This document shows positions 26,925-34,971 of a stretch of DNA of 64,000 bases, in pieces. The notes beneath the pieces are model-generated. The model was given only the letters and a program-made list of their open reading frames with translations. It made no database searches and was not told the origin of the DNA. Origin of the DNA: Lewinellaceae bacterium (GTDB lineage Bacteria; Bacteroidota; Bacteroidia; Chitinophagales; Saprospiraceae); NCBI GenBank assembly GCA_020636315.1, contig JACJYA010000008.1, positions 248,001 to 312,000 on the forward strand. The letters run 5' to 3'. Numbering within the stretch: position 1 is the stretch's first letter; the number at the start of each line of letters is the position of its first letter. The translations under genes were made by a program, and so were the position numbers.

Positions 26925-28127
26925 CTAGACAAGCGACCGGTACAACTCCTCCACCTGCCGGGCAATCGCCCTCCAGTCAAAGTACGCCTCTACTCTCCTC
27001 CTACCCTTCTCGGCCATAGAAGCTTTTAGTTCCGGATCAGCGATGACCTTATTGATCCCGGCGGCCAGATCTCTGGAGAACTTGTCGGGGTCAACGGGTT
27101 CGAAGGGAGCAGATTTCTGCTGTTCCAGCGGGATCAGCAGGCCCGTTTCTCCATCCACCACTACCTCCTTGATGCCCCCGACCGCGCTGGCCACCACGGC
27201 CGTATGGCAGGCCATGGCTTCGATGTTGATGATGCCGAAGGGCTCGTAGATTGAGGGGCAGCAGAATACATCGGCGTGGGAATACAACTGGATGACCTCT
27301 TTCTTTTCCAGCATTTTGCTGATCCAGATCACGTTATCTCTGGTTTTCATGACCTCATTTACACTTTCCTCCATTTCCTTCGCGATCTCAGGCGTATCCG
27401 GCGCACCCGCACACAGAACGACCTGGGTATCAGGATCGATGTACTTTATGGCATTCACCAGATGAATGATGCCCTTTTGCCGGGTGATCCGGCCCACGAA
27501 GAGCACGTAGGGTTTGGAGGGGTCAACGCCGTATTCCTTCAGGGTGGAAATATCTTCCGTCGGGGCATACTGCTGCAGGTCGATGCCATTGTAAATGACC
27601 TTTACTTTATCCTCTTCCACGTCAAAGAACTTCAGCACATCCTCCCTGGTCTCCTTCGAAACGGCAATGATCGCATCCGCCATTTCTATAGCCGTCTTTT
27701 CCACCCAGGAAGAAGCATCGTACCCCCTTCCCAGTTGTTCCCTTTTCCAGGGGCGCAGCGGCTCCAGAGAATGGGTGGTGATCACCAGTGGAATACCGTA
27801 ACACAGCTTGGCGATGATACCGGCAAAGTGGGCGTACCAGGTGTGGCAGTGGACCACATCGGCATCGATATTATCCGCATTCATCCGGACGCAGGTACTC
27901 AGGGTTTGCAGCACTGCTTTCAGCTTGCCGTCCGCATGTTTGAATACCGGGTTGTCATAGGGATAGCCCTTGACGGTTAAATCACTGCCGGCTTCGTCCT
28001 GGTCGCCGAAAGCCCGCACTTCCACTTCCATCAGCCTGGCCAGCTCTGCCGCCAGGTATTCGACGTGGACGCCGGCGCCGCCGTAAACATAGGGTGGGTA
28101 TTCTCTGGTGTAGAAAAGCGCTTTCAT
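26925..28127 (-). CDS. Glycogen synthase-type GT4 glycosyltransferase
   Basis: A 400-aa protein starting at the Met of MKALFYTREYPPYVYGGAGV (28127); an upstream in-frame ATG at 28199 would add 24 residues that do not fit the family. Two Rossmann-like domains are visible. The GGAGVHVE loop binds the sugar nucleotide or acceptor, VLFVGRITRQKGI begins the C-terminal domain, and the E-x7-E motif EPFGIINIEAMA marks the active site. It resembles the ADP-/UDP-glucose-dependent glycogen synthases of the actinobacterial (TIGR02149-like) type. It is divergent from the arsR gene, and no other glycogen gene is nearby. Confidence 0.85.
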   Translation of the reverse strand: MKALFYTREYPPYVYGGAGVHVEYLAAELARLMEVEVRAFGDQDEAGSDLTVKGYPYDNPVFKHADGKLKAVLQTLSTCVRMNADNIDADVVHCHTWYAHFAGIIAKLCYGIPLVITTHSLEPLRPWKREQLGRGYDASSWVEKTAIEMADAIIAVSKETREDVLKFFDVEEDKVKVIYNGIDLQQYAPTEDISTLKEYGVDPSKPYVLFVGRITRQKGIIHLVNAIKYIDPDTQVVLCAGAPDTPEIAKEMEESVNEVMKTRDNVIWISKMLEKKEVIQLYSHADVFCCPSIYEPFGIINIEAMACHTAVVASAVGGIKEVVVDGETGLLIPLEQQKSAPFEPVDPDKFSRDLAAGINKVIADPELKASMAEKGRRRVEAYFDWRAIARQVEELYRSLV

Positions 28128-28344
28128 ATTAAGGAAAATTTCATGGATCCATTGTGTCGGTGTAAAATAATCCGAAATGGGGGGAAAATGTATTTTCATC
28201 CACTATTTTTCTAAAAAACCAGAATTGCAAAACCACAAATCAATGTTAAAACATTATTTTGAATAAGGCCACATTGCTAAAATTATAATGCTGCAAAAAA
28301 CCAAATAGCAAAAAAAAATTGGCTCAACATTTCAATACTTGAAC

Positions 28345-28358
28345 AATTATTCATAATT
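28345..28358. promoter_or_regulatory. Palindrome upstream of arsR, candidate autoregulatory operator
   Basis: AATTATTCATAATT is a 14-bp palindrome (6-bp arms, 2-bp centre), 25 bp before the arsR start codon. It contains TATTCAT. The same heptamer or its complement recurs in the arsR-tusA gap, as expected for sites of the encoded ArsR protein. This is inference from sequence pattern and position only. Confidence 0.4.
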
Positions 28359-28382
28359 TGGTTTCCATTCCAAGTAATTATT

Positions 28383-28694
28383 ATGAAAGTAAAGAAAACG
28401 AGAAGAAAGATTGAAGCTCCCAAACTCCGGAAAATGGCCGAAATACTAAAGGCCATTTCGCATCCTGTCAGGTTGGAAGTATTGGAATTGCTTGAGGAAA
28501 AGCAGCCGCAATCAGTCGGAGAAATACTGGAACAGATCGACGTGGAACCGTCTTTATTATCGCACCACCTCACAAAGATGAAGGATAAAGGAGTCCTGGA
28601 TTCTTTCAGAGACGGAAGAAATATTTATTACCAGCTGGCATTCGAAGAAGTCACCAAGATCTTTGACTGCATGGAGAACTGCGATTTTTTGTAA
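28383..28694 (+). CDS. ArsR-family repressor, probable sHdr regulator
   Basis: A 103-aa winged-helix protein. The ArsR core is at about residues 15-90 (MAEILKAISHPVRLEVLELL, SVGEILEQIDVEPSLLSHHL, MKDKGVLDSFRDGRNIYYQL). Its only two cysteines are C96 and C100 (FDCMENCDFL). In sulfur-responsive ArsR relatives (SoxR/YgaV/BigR and sHdrR) a Cys pair senses sulfane sulfur, so this pair could act the same way, although here the spacing is CxxxC at the extreme C-terminus. It stands at the head of the sHdr cluster, 108 bp before tusA, and is the obvious candidate regulator. Confidence 0.82.
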   Translation: MKVKKTRRKIEAPKLRKMAEILKAISHPVRLEVLELLEEKQPQSVGEILEQIDVEPSLLSHHLTKMKDKGVLDSFRDGRNIYYQLAFEEVTKIFDCMENCDFL

Positions 28695-28733
28695 CCTATT
28701 CTGAATAGTTTTTTTACCATATTGCATGAAAAT

Positions 28734-28765
28734 ATGAATATATATTAAATTAAAATAATATTCAT
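28734..28765. promoter_or_regulatory. Inverted repeat before tusA, candidate ArsR operator
   Basis: Arms ATGAATAT (28734-28741) and ATATTCAT (28758-28765) separated by 16 bp of A/T, 38-69 bp before the tusA start codon. The heptamer TATTCAT is shared with the palindrome upstream of arsR. Position and AT-rich dyad fit an ArsR-type operator controlling the sulfur-oxidation operon. No footprint or promoter evidence is available. Confidence 0.42.
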
Positions 28766-28802
28766 CTAACGACTGCTAATCACATACAACAAACCCAAAG
28801 GC

Positions 28803-29045
28803 ATGAGCGATATTACCATTGACGTAAAACTGGATTGTACGGGAATGCTTTGCCCGATGCCGGTCGTAAAGACCCGTAAGGCAATTAAAGGAATGGAAGT
28901 CGGCCAGGTTCTGGAAATGATCTCTACTGACCCTGGTTCCATGCCCGACATGCACGCCTGGGCTAAACAAACCCAGCATGAGTTGCTGGAAGCCAGAGAC
29001 GAAGGAGAGAATGTTTTTCGGTTCATCATCAAAAAAACGCACTAG
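28803..29045 (+). CDS. tusA: Sulfur carrier protein TusA
   Basis: An 80-aa protein of the TusA/SirA family. The CPxP signature is LCPMPVVKTRKAIK with the sulfur-carrying Cys17; a second Cys (C12) precedes it. TusA carries sulfur as a cysteine persulfide and, in organisms with sHdr, passes it between DsrE-type proteins and the sHdr complex. It is the first gene of the long sulfur-oxidation operon and lies 2 bp before a DsrE-family gene, the classic tusA-dsrE pairing. Confidence 0.92.
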   Translation: MSDITIDVKLDCTGMLCPMPVVKTRKAIKGMEVGQVLEMISTDPGSMPDMHAWAKQTQHELLEARDEGENVFRFIIKKTH

Positions 29046-29047
29046 CT

Positions 29048-29575
29048 ATGGCAGGTGAAAACGGAAACGGTAAGCCTCATAAGCTGGCCTTAATTGCATC
29101 GAGAGGCACTCTTGACTGGGCCTATCCTCCATTTATTCTTGCTTCCGCAGCGGCGGCCATGGATTGGGATGTAGCCATTTTCTTCACTTTTTACGGCCTG
29201 CCTCTGCTGAAGAAAGACCTCAAGGCCACTGTTACACCATTGGGGAACCCGGCTATGCCTATGAAAATGCCCTTTGGGTCTGAGAGTTTCCAGAAGATCA
29301 ACTGGCCGATCCCCAATTTACTCATGGGCAATATTCCAGGCTTTGAATCAATGGCTACCGGCCTGATGAAAAAAATGTTCAAAAATAAAGGAGTAGCTAC
29401 CGTAGCCGAACTACGGGAAGCCTGTGTGGATATGGATGTCCAGCTGATCGGTTGTCAAATGACCATGGACGTCTTTGGCTTTGAGAAAGAAGACTTTATT
29501 GAGGAAGCTGAAGTAGGCGGCGCCGCATCTTTCCTTTCTTATGCTGCTGATGCCAGCATTAGTTTATTCATTTAG
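29048..29575 (+). CDS. DsrE-family sulfurtransferase, two-cysteine (DsrE3A-like)
   Basis: A 175-aa cytoplasmic protein of the DsrE/F-like (DsrE3) family: KLALIASRGTLDWAYPPFIL, then AAAAMDWDVAIFFTFYGLPL. Two conserved cysteines, C126 and C136 (REACVDMDVQLIGCQMTMDV), are placed as in DsrE3A proteins, where they bind thiosulfate or persulfide sulfur and hand it to TusA. The C-terminus AASFLSYAADASISLFI is typical of the family. It sits 2 bp after tusA and 3 bp before a lipoate ligase, so the three are translationally close. Confidence 0.85.
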   Translation: MAGENGNGKPHKLALIASRGTLDWAYPPFILASAAAAMDWDVAIFFTFYGLPLLKKDLKATVTPLGNPAMPMKMPFGSESFQKINWPIPNLLMGNIPGFESMATGLMKKMFKNKGVATVAELREACVDMDVQLIGCQMTMDVFGFEKEDFIEEAEVGGAASFLSYAADASISLFI

Positions 29576-29578
29576 AAA

Positions 29579-30652
29579 GTGGCGGATATTCGATTGATAG
29601 ATGCGGGCATGGTGTCCTACCTGCGTTCCCAAACCATTTACCACGCTTTGGCGTACGCAAAGGAGCCGGAAACACCGGATACCGTTGTGCTGGATATCCC
29701 GGCAGAGCCTTATGTATGCATCGGTTTTCATCAAAGCCTTGAAACAGAGGTGGATCTCAGCTTTTGCAAGTCTCAGGGCATTCCGGTAGTACGGCGCGAA
29801 ACGGGAGGAGGCACTGTATATCTCGACAGCGGCCAGCTTTTTGCCCAGTGGGTCTTTGAACCAAACCACCTGCCCAGGAAAATAGACAGCCGCTTTCAGC
29901 TCTTTATAAAGCCATTGGTGGAAACCTACAAGTTCTTTGGAATCAGAGCTCATTATCACCCTCCCAATGATGTCCATGTCAGGAACAGAAAGATAACCGG
30001 CACGGGGGCAGCCGCTATCGGGCAGGCTGAGGTCGTAACAGGCAACTTCCTTTTCGACTTCAATAACGAAGTAATGGCAAAAGTACTGAAGGTGCCAGAT
30101 GAGAGTTTTCGGGAAAAGGTGCTCGATAGCCTGGATAAATACATGGCCACCATGAAACGGGAACTGGGCACGCTGCCCGGACTGGAAGAAGTCAAAGGCA
30201 TTTACATCAAAAAATGTTCGGAAGCTCTTGGCAGGAAATTGGTTCCGGGAGCATTTACGGATGAAGAAGTAAGGGCCATGGAGCGCCTGGACAAAAAATT
30301 CCTTACCGAAGAGTGGCTTGGCCAGTACCAGATGCCTGAGAATATTAGCCGGCGGGTGAAGATCCACGCTGGGGTCTGGCTGCACGAAACAGGCTATGAA
30401 ACGGAGGGCGGAGTTATCCGGATGGCCATTCGCACTAAAGGCAACCTGCTCGACCACCTCTCGATCACCGGAGATTTCTCCTTTAAACCGGAGGCGCGGT
30501 TGAGAGGCCTGGAAAAACTACTGAGGAATGTGGAACTGTCGGAGAATAGTTTGAAAGAGGCTATTGAAGCCTTTTATGAGTTACACGAGATAGATTCCCC
30601 GGGCATTGTAGCTGAGGATTGGGTCAAAGCGATCCTCCAGGTAAAAAATTAA
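29579..30652 (+). CDS. Lipoate-protein ligase, sLpl(AB)-like, copy 1
   Basis: A 357-aa LplA-type protein with an N-terminal catalytic domain and a C-terminal LplB-like domain. Motifs are VVRRETGGGTVYLDSGQL (residues 70-87), the nucleotide/lipoate lysine K138 in NRKITGTGAAA, and the C-terminal IRTKGNLLDHLSITGDFSF. It would attach lipoate or octanoate to the LbpA proteins of this cluster. In other sHdr bacteria a dedicated ligase, sLpl(AB), does this together with LipS1/LipS2. The start is GTG at 29579, 3 bp after the previous stop. A diverged second ligase lies at 38540. Confidence 0.85.
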   Translation: MADIRLIDAGMVSYLRSQTIYHALAYAKEPETPDTVVLDIPAEPYVCIGFHQSLETEVDLSFCKSQGIPVVRRETGGGTVYLDSGQLFAQWVFEPNHLPRKIDSRFQLFIKPLVETYKFFGIRAHYHPPNDVHVRNRKITGTGAAAIGQAEVVTGNFLFDFNNEVMAKVLKVPDESFREKVLDSLDKYMATMKRELGTLPGLEEVKGIYIKKCSEALGRKLVPGAFTDEEVRAMERLDKKFLTEEWLGQYQMPENISRRVKIHAGVWLHETGYETEGGVIRMAIRTKGNLLDHLSITGDFSFKPEARLRGLEKLLRNVELSENSLKEAIEAFYELHEIDSPGIVAEDWVKAILQVKN

Positions 30653-30680
30653 ACCAGTTTGAAACTCTGGCCAACGGAAC

Positions 30681-30950
30681 ATGGACCCTGCTGCCGGAAT
30701 GAAAAAAGAGTACAGTGCTGAAGAAATGGGATGGTTGTACAGCCAGAACCCCTATGTATGGTTATTGCTGGAAGTGTTGGAATACAATGAAGCCGGGCAG
30801 GCTAAAAGGTTGCGGCTGCTAAAGGCCTCCAAAGATAAAAACGAACTGTATGATTTTCTGATGGAAGAAGATGAAGACTGGGGGTGGGATAAAAATTACA
30901 TTTTCGTTTACGCTGACCCTGATAAAGAGTGTCAACTATACGCCAAATAA
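30681..30950 (+). CDS. Small acidic protein of unknown function in the sHdr operon
   Basis: An 89-aa protein without signal peptide or membrane segment, rich in acidic and aromatic residues (YSQNPYVWLLLEVLEYNEAG, then LMEEDEDWGWDKNYIFVYAD). One Cys is near the C-terminus (DKECQLYAK). An alternative start seven codons on (MKKEYSAEE) is possible. It is not a family I recognise. Its position between a lipoate ligase and a DsrE gene, with 28- and 40-bp gaps in an operon of functionally linked genes, suggests an accessory role in sulfur transfer or lipoylation. Confidence 0.65.
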   Translation: MDPAAGMKKEYSAEEMGWLYSQNPYVWLLLEVLEYNEAGQAKRLRLLKASKDKNELYDFLMEEDEDWGWDKNYIFVYADPDKECQLYAK

Positions 30951-30990
30951 GCTGGAGCCTCCGGCGCCAGAAACATAAACTGAAAACGAA

Positions 30991-31371
30991 ATGGAAGATC
31001 ACGAAGGCAAAAAGATCCTTGTTATCCAAACTCACGGTGTTGATACGCCGACAAGGACTTATTCCCCGCTCTACTACGCTGTTGCCGCTGCCGCCATGGA
31101 AATGGAAGTAATGGTATGGTTTACCATGAATGGCACCAACCAGTTAAAAAAAGGCGAAGCAGAGAAAGTATCCCTGGTTCCGGAAAGTGGGGTCACGCTG
31201 AAGTCTATGCTGGAAATGGCCATGGACAACGACGTCCAGTTAAGGGTATGCCAGCAAAGCCTGACGCTATGGGACATGACCCCGGATGACCTGATCGAGG
31301 GCGTGGAGATCCTCGGCGCCACCAGCATCATTGACCTTGCGCTTGAATATGACCACGTCATGTATTTTTAG
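30991..31371 (+). CDS. DsrE-family protein, one-cysteine (DsrE3C-like)
   Basis: A 126-aa protein of the DsrE/F fold (KKILVIQTHGVDTPTRTYSP, then VAAAAMEMEVMVWFTMNGTN). It has a single Cys, C87 (DVQLRVCQQSLTLWDM), aligned with the second Cys of the upstream two-Cys protein. The position of that protein's first Cys is not Cys here (LEMAMDNDVQ). In Hyphomicrobium-type sHdr systems a one-Cys DsrE3C exchanges sulfur with TusA. The pair in this operon suggests an ordered relay. It lies 41 bp upstream of lbpA. Confidence 0.8.
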   Translation: MEDHEGKKILVIQTHGVDTPTRTYSPLYYAVAAAAMEMEVMVWFTMNGTNQLKKGEAEKVSLVPESGVTLKSMLEMAMDNDVQLRVCQQSLTLWDMTPDDLIEGVEILGATSIIDLALEYDHVMYF

Positions 31372-31412
31372 CGGCCCGGCTTAATCGCATAAACTCATAA
31401 ACAACCATCAGC

Positions 31413-31880
31413 ATGGCTCACGAAAAAATAAACGAGTGCATCATTTTCACCAACCTTTATTATGCCGTTGAGGACAATACCTGGGTCCGCGTCAATGACG
31501 ACGGAACGGTAACCATCGGCATGACGGATGTTGCCCAATCGTTAGCAGGCCCGATTCTTCACGCCAGAGCAAAGAGCCCCGGCACCCAGAGGAAGAAAGG
31601 GCGCCCCATCGCAACCGTGGAAAGCGGCAAATGGGTAGGGCCGGTCAAATCTCCCGTAACCGGCGAGATCGTTGAAGTGAACGAAACCCTGGCCAAAGAT
31701 GCGCAAATGCTCAACCGGAGCCCCTATAACGAAGGCTGGGTGATCAAAATGAAACCTGCCAATCTCGACGAAGACCTGGCTGGTATGGTTACCGGTGACG
31801 CCGCAGTCGAAGCATACCGGGCTAAAATTGAAAAGGACGGCGTGACGTGCACCCATATCGAAGGCTCTGAAGAGTATTGA
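31413..31880 (+). CDS. lbpA: Lipoate-binding protein LbpA (GcvH-like), copy 1
   Basis: A 155-aa protein with the GcvH fold (TWVRVNDDGTVTIGMTDVAQ, then VGPVKSPVTGEIVEVNETLA). The lipoyl-acceptor Lys is K73 in TVESGKWVGPVKS. Glycine-cleavage H proteins of Bacteroidota differ, and no gcvT/gcvP is nearby; proteins in this context are LbpA, the sulfur-binding cofactor partner of sHdr. The dithiol of its lipoamide is thought to carry the sulfur through the oxidation. It lies 89 bp upstream of shdrC1, and a second, diverged lbpA lies after shdrB3. Confidence 0.9.
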   Translation: MAHEKINECIIFTNLYYAVEDNTWVRVNDDGTVTIGMTDVAQSLAGPILHARAKSPGTQRKKGRPIATVESGKWVGPVKSPVTGEIVEVNETLAKDAQMLNRSPYNEGWVIKMKPANLDEDLAGMVTGDAAVEAYRAKIEKDGVTCTHIEGSEEY

Positions 31881-31969
31881 GATACTCAGCACAAAGGAGT
31901 GGCGACATCAAAAATCCGATATCAAAAATTTTAACCGGCTCACAGAGACGGTCAAAAATCCAACATCAA

Positions 31970-32674
31970 ATGGCCCTAGATCTATCCTACAATAAATACT
32001 CCGATGTCTCTTATGATGAGAAGGAACGGCTTTTCGAGGAATGTAAAGCGGACGACAGGTGGAGCCACGTACTGTACGGTTGCTATGAATGTGGCATTTG
32101 TGTGGCAGCCTGCCCCTCGGCAAGATTTTACGACTTCAGCCCCCGCATCATTGCCCAGGCAGCAGCCAGGGAAGATGTCGATCTGGTATATACTCTGATG
32201 AATGACAGCGTCTGGGATTGTTCTCAATGTTTTTCCTGCGACCGCTGTCCCCGTCAAAATTCGCCCGGCCAGATCATAACGGTAATGCGGGAGGTAGCGG
32301 TGCGCAATGGCCTGCAAACGGCGAAAAAGGCACTGGAAGGCTATGGCCGGATCATCTACAAGATCATGTCCACTGGTTCACAGGTTTCCCCGGATATGCT
32401 ACAACCCAACGCCTTCCCCGATTGGGGAGGCCACGTAGGGGAAATTTCCGATAACCTGGAGGTATGGCGTAAAGCCCTTCCCCCGGAAACCCTGCACACC
32501 ACCGAAACCGGCTGGGTGGTGGATGATAAAACCATTATTGAGCTGTACCTCATCTGGCACATGACCGGCGTAATGGACATGATCGAAAGCATCGATGAGG
32601 GCCTGCACATGATCCTGGTGGATGTGATGGAGGAGAAATTGGAGGAAGCTGGTTATGATGTGACTTTTGATTAA
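31970..32674 (+). CDS. shdrC1: sHdrC1, HdrC-like double-cluster ferredoxin subunit
   Basis: A 234-aa protein starting at the ATG at 31970; a longer frame back to 31877 would overlap lbpA and adds non-family sequence. There are two Fe-S cluster motifs: CYECGICVAACP (C38, C41, C44, C48) and CSQCFSCDRCP (C84, C87, C90, C93, with x2 rather than x3 before the last Cys). It passes electrons between the HdrB1-like and HdrA-like subunits of the cytoplasmic sulfur-oxidising complex. It is followed at 21 bp by shdrB1 in the canonical C1-B1-A-H order. Confidence 0.9.
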   Translation: MALDLSYNKYSDVSYDEKERLFEECKADDRWSHVLYGCYECGICVAACPSARFYDFSPRIIAQAAAREDVDLVYTLMNDSVWDCSQCFSCDRCPRQNSPGQIITVMREVAVRNGLQTAKKALEGYGRIIYKIMSTGSQVSPDMLQPNAFPDWGGHVGEISDNLEVWRKALPPETLHTTETGWVVDDKTIIELYLIWHMTGVMDMIESIDEGLHMILVDVMEEKLEEAGYDVTFD

Positions 32675-32695
32675 AAGATAAAAATAAAGAAGCTT

Positions 32696-33880
32696 ATGAT
32701 ACACCTACCTGTCGTCAAAGCCAATGGCCGCACCTTCAAAGCCAACCCGGATGAAGCGCCAACCCATGACCTGCGGGATGAGATCTTCCAGTTGGAAAAG
32801 GAAGGTGAATGGGAAGTCATGCGGGTTCCGGAGCCTTATATGGAAGTGATGACCAAATATGGAAGGACAAAAAAAATACCGGTAGAAAAAACCTGGCACC
32901 ACAAAAGTTGTGGGCAATGCGGGCACATCCCGGGGTATTCCACCTCCATATTCTGGCTCAACCGCGAGTTTGGCCTGGATTACCATGACCCTACCGACCA
33001 GACCTCCTGCACTGCCTGGAACTATTACGCATCGGCCACTTCCAACCCGGCAGCTCAGGCAGCCGTCGCCATGCGGAATTTTGCCGCAGCCCATGAAGTC
33101 GGCTATTTCCCGCTGATCCATTGTGGAACGAGCTTCGGGCACTACAAAGAGGTGCGCCATGCCCTCGTCCACCAACACGACCTGCGCCGGAAAGTACGGG
33201 ATATCCTTAAACGGCTGGGAAAAAAACTGGTGATCCCGGAAGAGATCGTTCACTACAGTGAATGGGTGCTGGCTATGCGCCACCGGATTGCCGAGCGGCA
33301 GGTGATCGATATGAGCAACATTACAGCAACGGTTCACCCCGCCTGCCATTATCACAAACTCATCGAGGAAGACGCGATCTACGATTCAGAGATCTACGGT
33401 GCTCAGCGTACAGCTATCGTCACTTCCACCCTGGAAGCCCTCGGCATAACAGTGGGAGATTATTCCACCTGGTATGACTGTTGCGGCTTCGGTTTCCGGC
33501 ACATCCTGGTGTCCCGTGATTTCTCCCGTTCCTTTTCCGTCAAACGGAAGATCGAGAAGATGATAGAAGAAGTCAACCCGGATATTACTGTCACTCATGA
33601 TACCGGTTGTGTCACCACTCTGGACCAAAGCCAGTTTGCCGGCAAAGCTCATGGATGTAAGGTAGGCCTGCCTGTAATGGCAGACTCTCAGGTAGCTGCA
33701 CTGGCTATGGGAGCCCACCCCTACAAGGTGCTCCAACTACACTGGCACAATACAGATAATAAACCTTTCCTGGAAAAGATCGGCATCGACTACGAACAAA
33801 AATGGCGGGAATTTGAGGCTGAAGTGGCTAAGATCAAAGCCGGAGAAAAGGAATTCATGACCTGGGATGACGCCAAATAA
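32696..33880 (+). CDS. shdrB1: sHdrB1, HdrB-like catalytic subunit
   Basis: A 394-aa protein with the cysteine-rich HdrB pattern: C72/C75 (SCGQC), C105, C143, C217 (HPACHYHK), CCG at 262-264 (YDCCGFGFRH), C305 and C321. The motif after CCG is not a clean CxxC (TGCVTTL), a difference from methanogen HdrB with its paired noncubane clusters, but a family trend for sHdrB1. It is thought to be where substrate sulfur on lipoamide or TusA is handled. It lies 21 bp after shdrC1 and 17 bp before shdrA. Confidence 0.9.
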   Translation: MIHLPVVKANGRTFKANPDEAPTHDLRDEIFQLEKEGEWEVMRVPEPYMEVMTKYGRTKKIPVEKTWHHKSCGQCGHIPGYSTSIFWLNREFGLDYHDPTDQTSCTAWNYYASATSNPAAQAAVAMRNFAAAHEVGYFPLIHCGTSFGHYKEVRHALVHQHDLRRKVRDILKRLGKKLVIPEEIVHYSEWVLAMRHRIAERQVIDMSNITATVHPACHYHKLIEEDAIYDSEIYGAQRTAIVTSTLEALGITVGDYSTWYDCCGFGFRHILVSRDFSRSFSVKRKIEKMIEEVNPDITVTHDTGCVTTLDQSQFAGKAHGCKVGLPVMADSQVAALAMGAHPYKVLQLHWHNTDNKPFLEKIGIDYEQKWREFEAEVAKIKAGEKEFMTWDDAK

Positions 33881-33897
33881 AATCAAAAGATCACATA

Positions 33898-34959
33898 ATG
33901 GCAAACCAAAACATCTTAATTATCGGCGGCGGCCCCGCCGGCATTGAAGCGGCAAAAGGCATAGCTGCATTGGGCTACAAAGCCATCCTCGTCGAAAAGA
34001 GAGACCGGCTGGGAGGAACTCCTGATGAAGCCCAGTATGCCGCCCTGACGCCCGATTTCCGGGACACGGATGAGGCGCTCGGTGAAATGATGGCGCCCGT
34101 ACTCGATAATGAAAATGTGAACATTTTGTACAACACCCTGATCACCGGGGCCGAAGGTTCTATTGGTAATTTTAACGTCAAGGCCCTGAGCCTGGGCAAA
34201 GAAATAGAGATCAAAGCAGGGGCCGTCATCATAAGTACAGGCTTCCAGCATTTCGACCCCGGCCGGGAAACCCAGAAATATGGCTATTACGAGCATGATG
34301 ATGTGATCACCCTGACCGATGCCGAAAAAATGCTTAAAGCACACAATTTTGTGCGCCCTTCCAACGGAGAAAAACCCAAGCGGGTCTGTTTCATACAGTG
34401 CGTCGGTTCCCGTGACCGGCAGATCGGCAATGAATACTGCTCAAAAGTATGCTGCGGGATCGCCTCCAAACAGTCTATAGAGATCCGCCGGCTTCTTCCG
34501 GATTGTAAGGTTTTCATCTTTTACATCGACATGCGGATGTACGGCTACTGGGAGAACGAGATCTACTGGGTCGCTCAGGAACAGCACAAAGTGAATTATG
34601 TCAAGGGCATGGCGACCGAGATCGTCAAAAAAGGCGACAAGCTCCTGGTGAAGGGTGAAGATACCACTCTTCGCCGCCCAATGGAAGTGCCCATGGACTT
34701 AGTCATCCTTTCTGTTGGCATGGAACCCAGTGAGGGCACCAAACAGATGGCGTCTGTTTTCGGGCTGAAGCAAAACAAATACCATTTCATTGAGACTACC
34801 GGGGGAGTTTTGGATACCGTCTCCACCAGCGTGCCGGGTGTATTTGCCGCCGGCGCCGCTACCGGCCCGGCGGACCTGGAGGATTCCGTCTCCTCCGCCG
34901 GCCTGGCCGCCATGAAGGCTATTGCCGCAGTCAGGCAATCTCAGAAGATACCTGCCTAA
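33898..34959 (+). CDS. shdrA: sHdrA, HdrA-like FAD/Fe-S subunit
   Basis: A 353-aa flavoprotein. The FAD-binding Rossmann motif is GGGPAG (residues 10-15). A cysteine cluster CFIQCVGSRDRQIGNEYCSK, then VCC (C164, C168, C181, C185, C186), binds an atypical Fe-S centre. The second nucleotide-binding end is GVFAAGAATGPADLEDSVSS. It lacks the N-terminal and ferredoxin extensions of methanogen HdrA, as is usual for sHdrA, which is about this length. It is the core electron-collecting subunit of the sHdr complex and lies between shdrB1 and shdrH. Confidence 0.92.
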   Translation: MANQNILIIGGGPAGIEAAKGIAALGYKAILVEKRDRLGGTPDEAQYAALTPDFRDTDEALGEMMAPVLDNENVNILYNTLITGAEGSIGNFNVKALSLGKEIEIKAGAVIISTGFQHFDPGRETQKYGYYEHDDVITLTDAEKMLKAHNFVRPSNGEKPKRVCFIQCVGSRDRQIGNEYCSKVCCGIASKQSIEIRRLLPDCKVFIFYIDMRMYGYWENEIYWVAQEQHKVNYVKGMATEIVKKGDKLLVKGEDTTLRRPMEVPMDLVILSVGMEPSEGTKQMASVFGLKQNKYHFIETTGGVLDTVSTSVPGVFAAGAATGPADLEDSVSSAGLAAMKAIAAVRQSQKIPA

Positions 34960-34971
34960 ACCGTATTGCCG

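Noticed and set aside
28345..28382. Bacteroidota-type promoter (TTG … TAnnTTTG) before arsR
   Set aside because: The best candidate (around 28339-28360) misses the consensus at two or more positions; only the palindrome is reported.
31413..31880. Glycine cleavage H protein (gcvH)
   Set aside because: The fold is GcvH-like, but there is no gcvT/gcvP nearby and two copies lie in an shdr operon, so LbpA is the better call.
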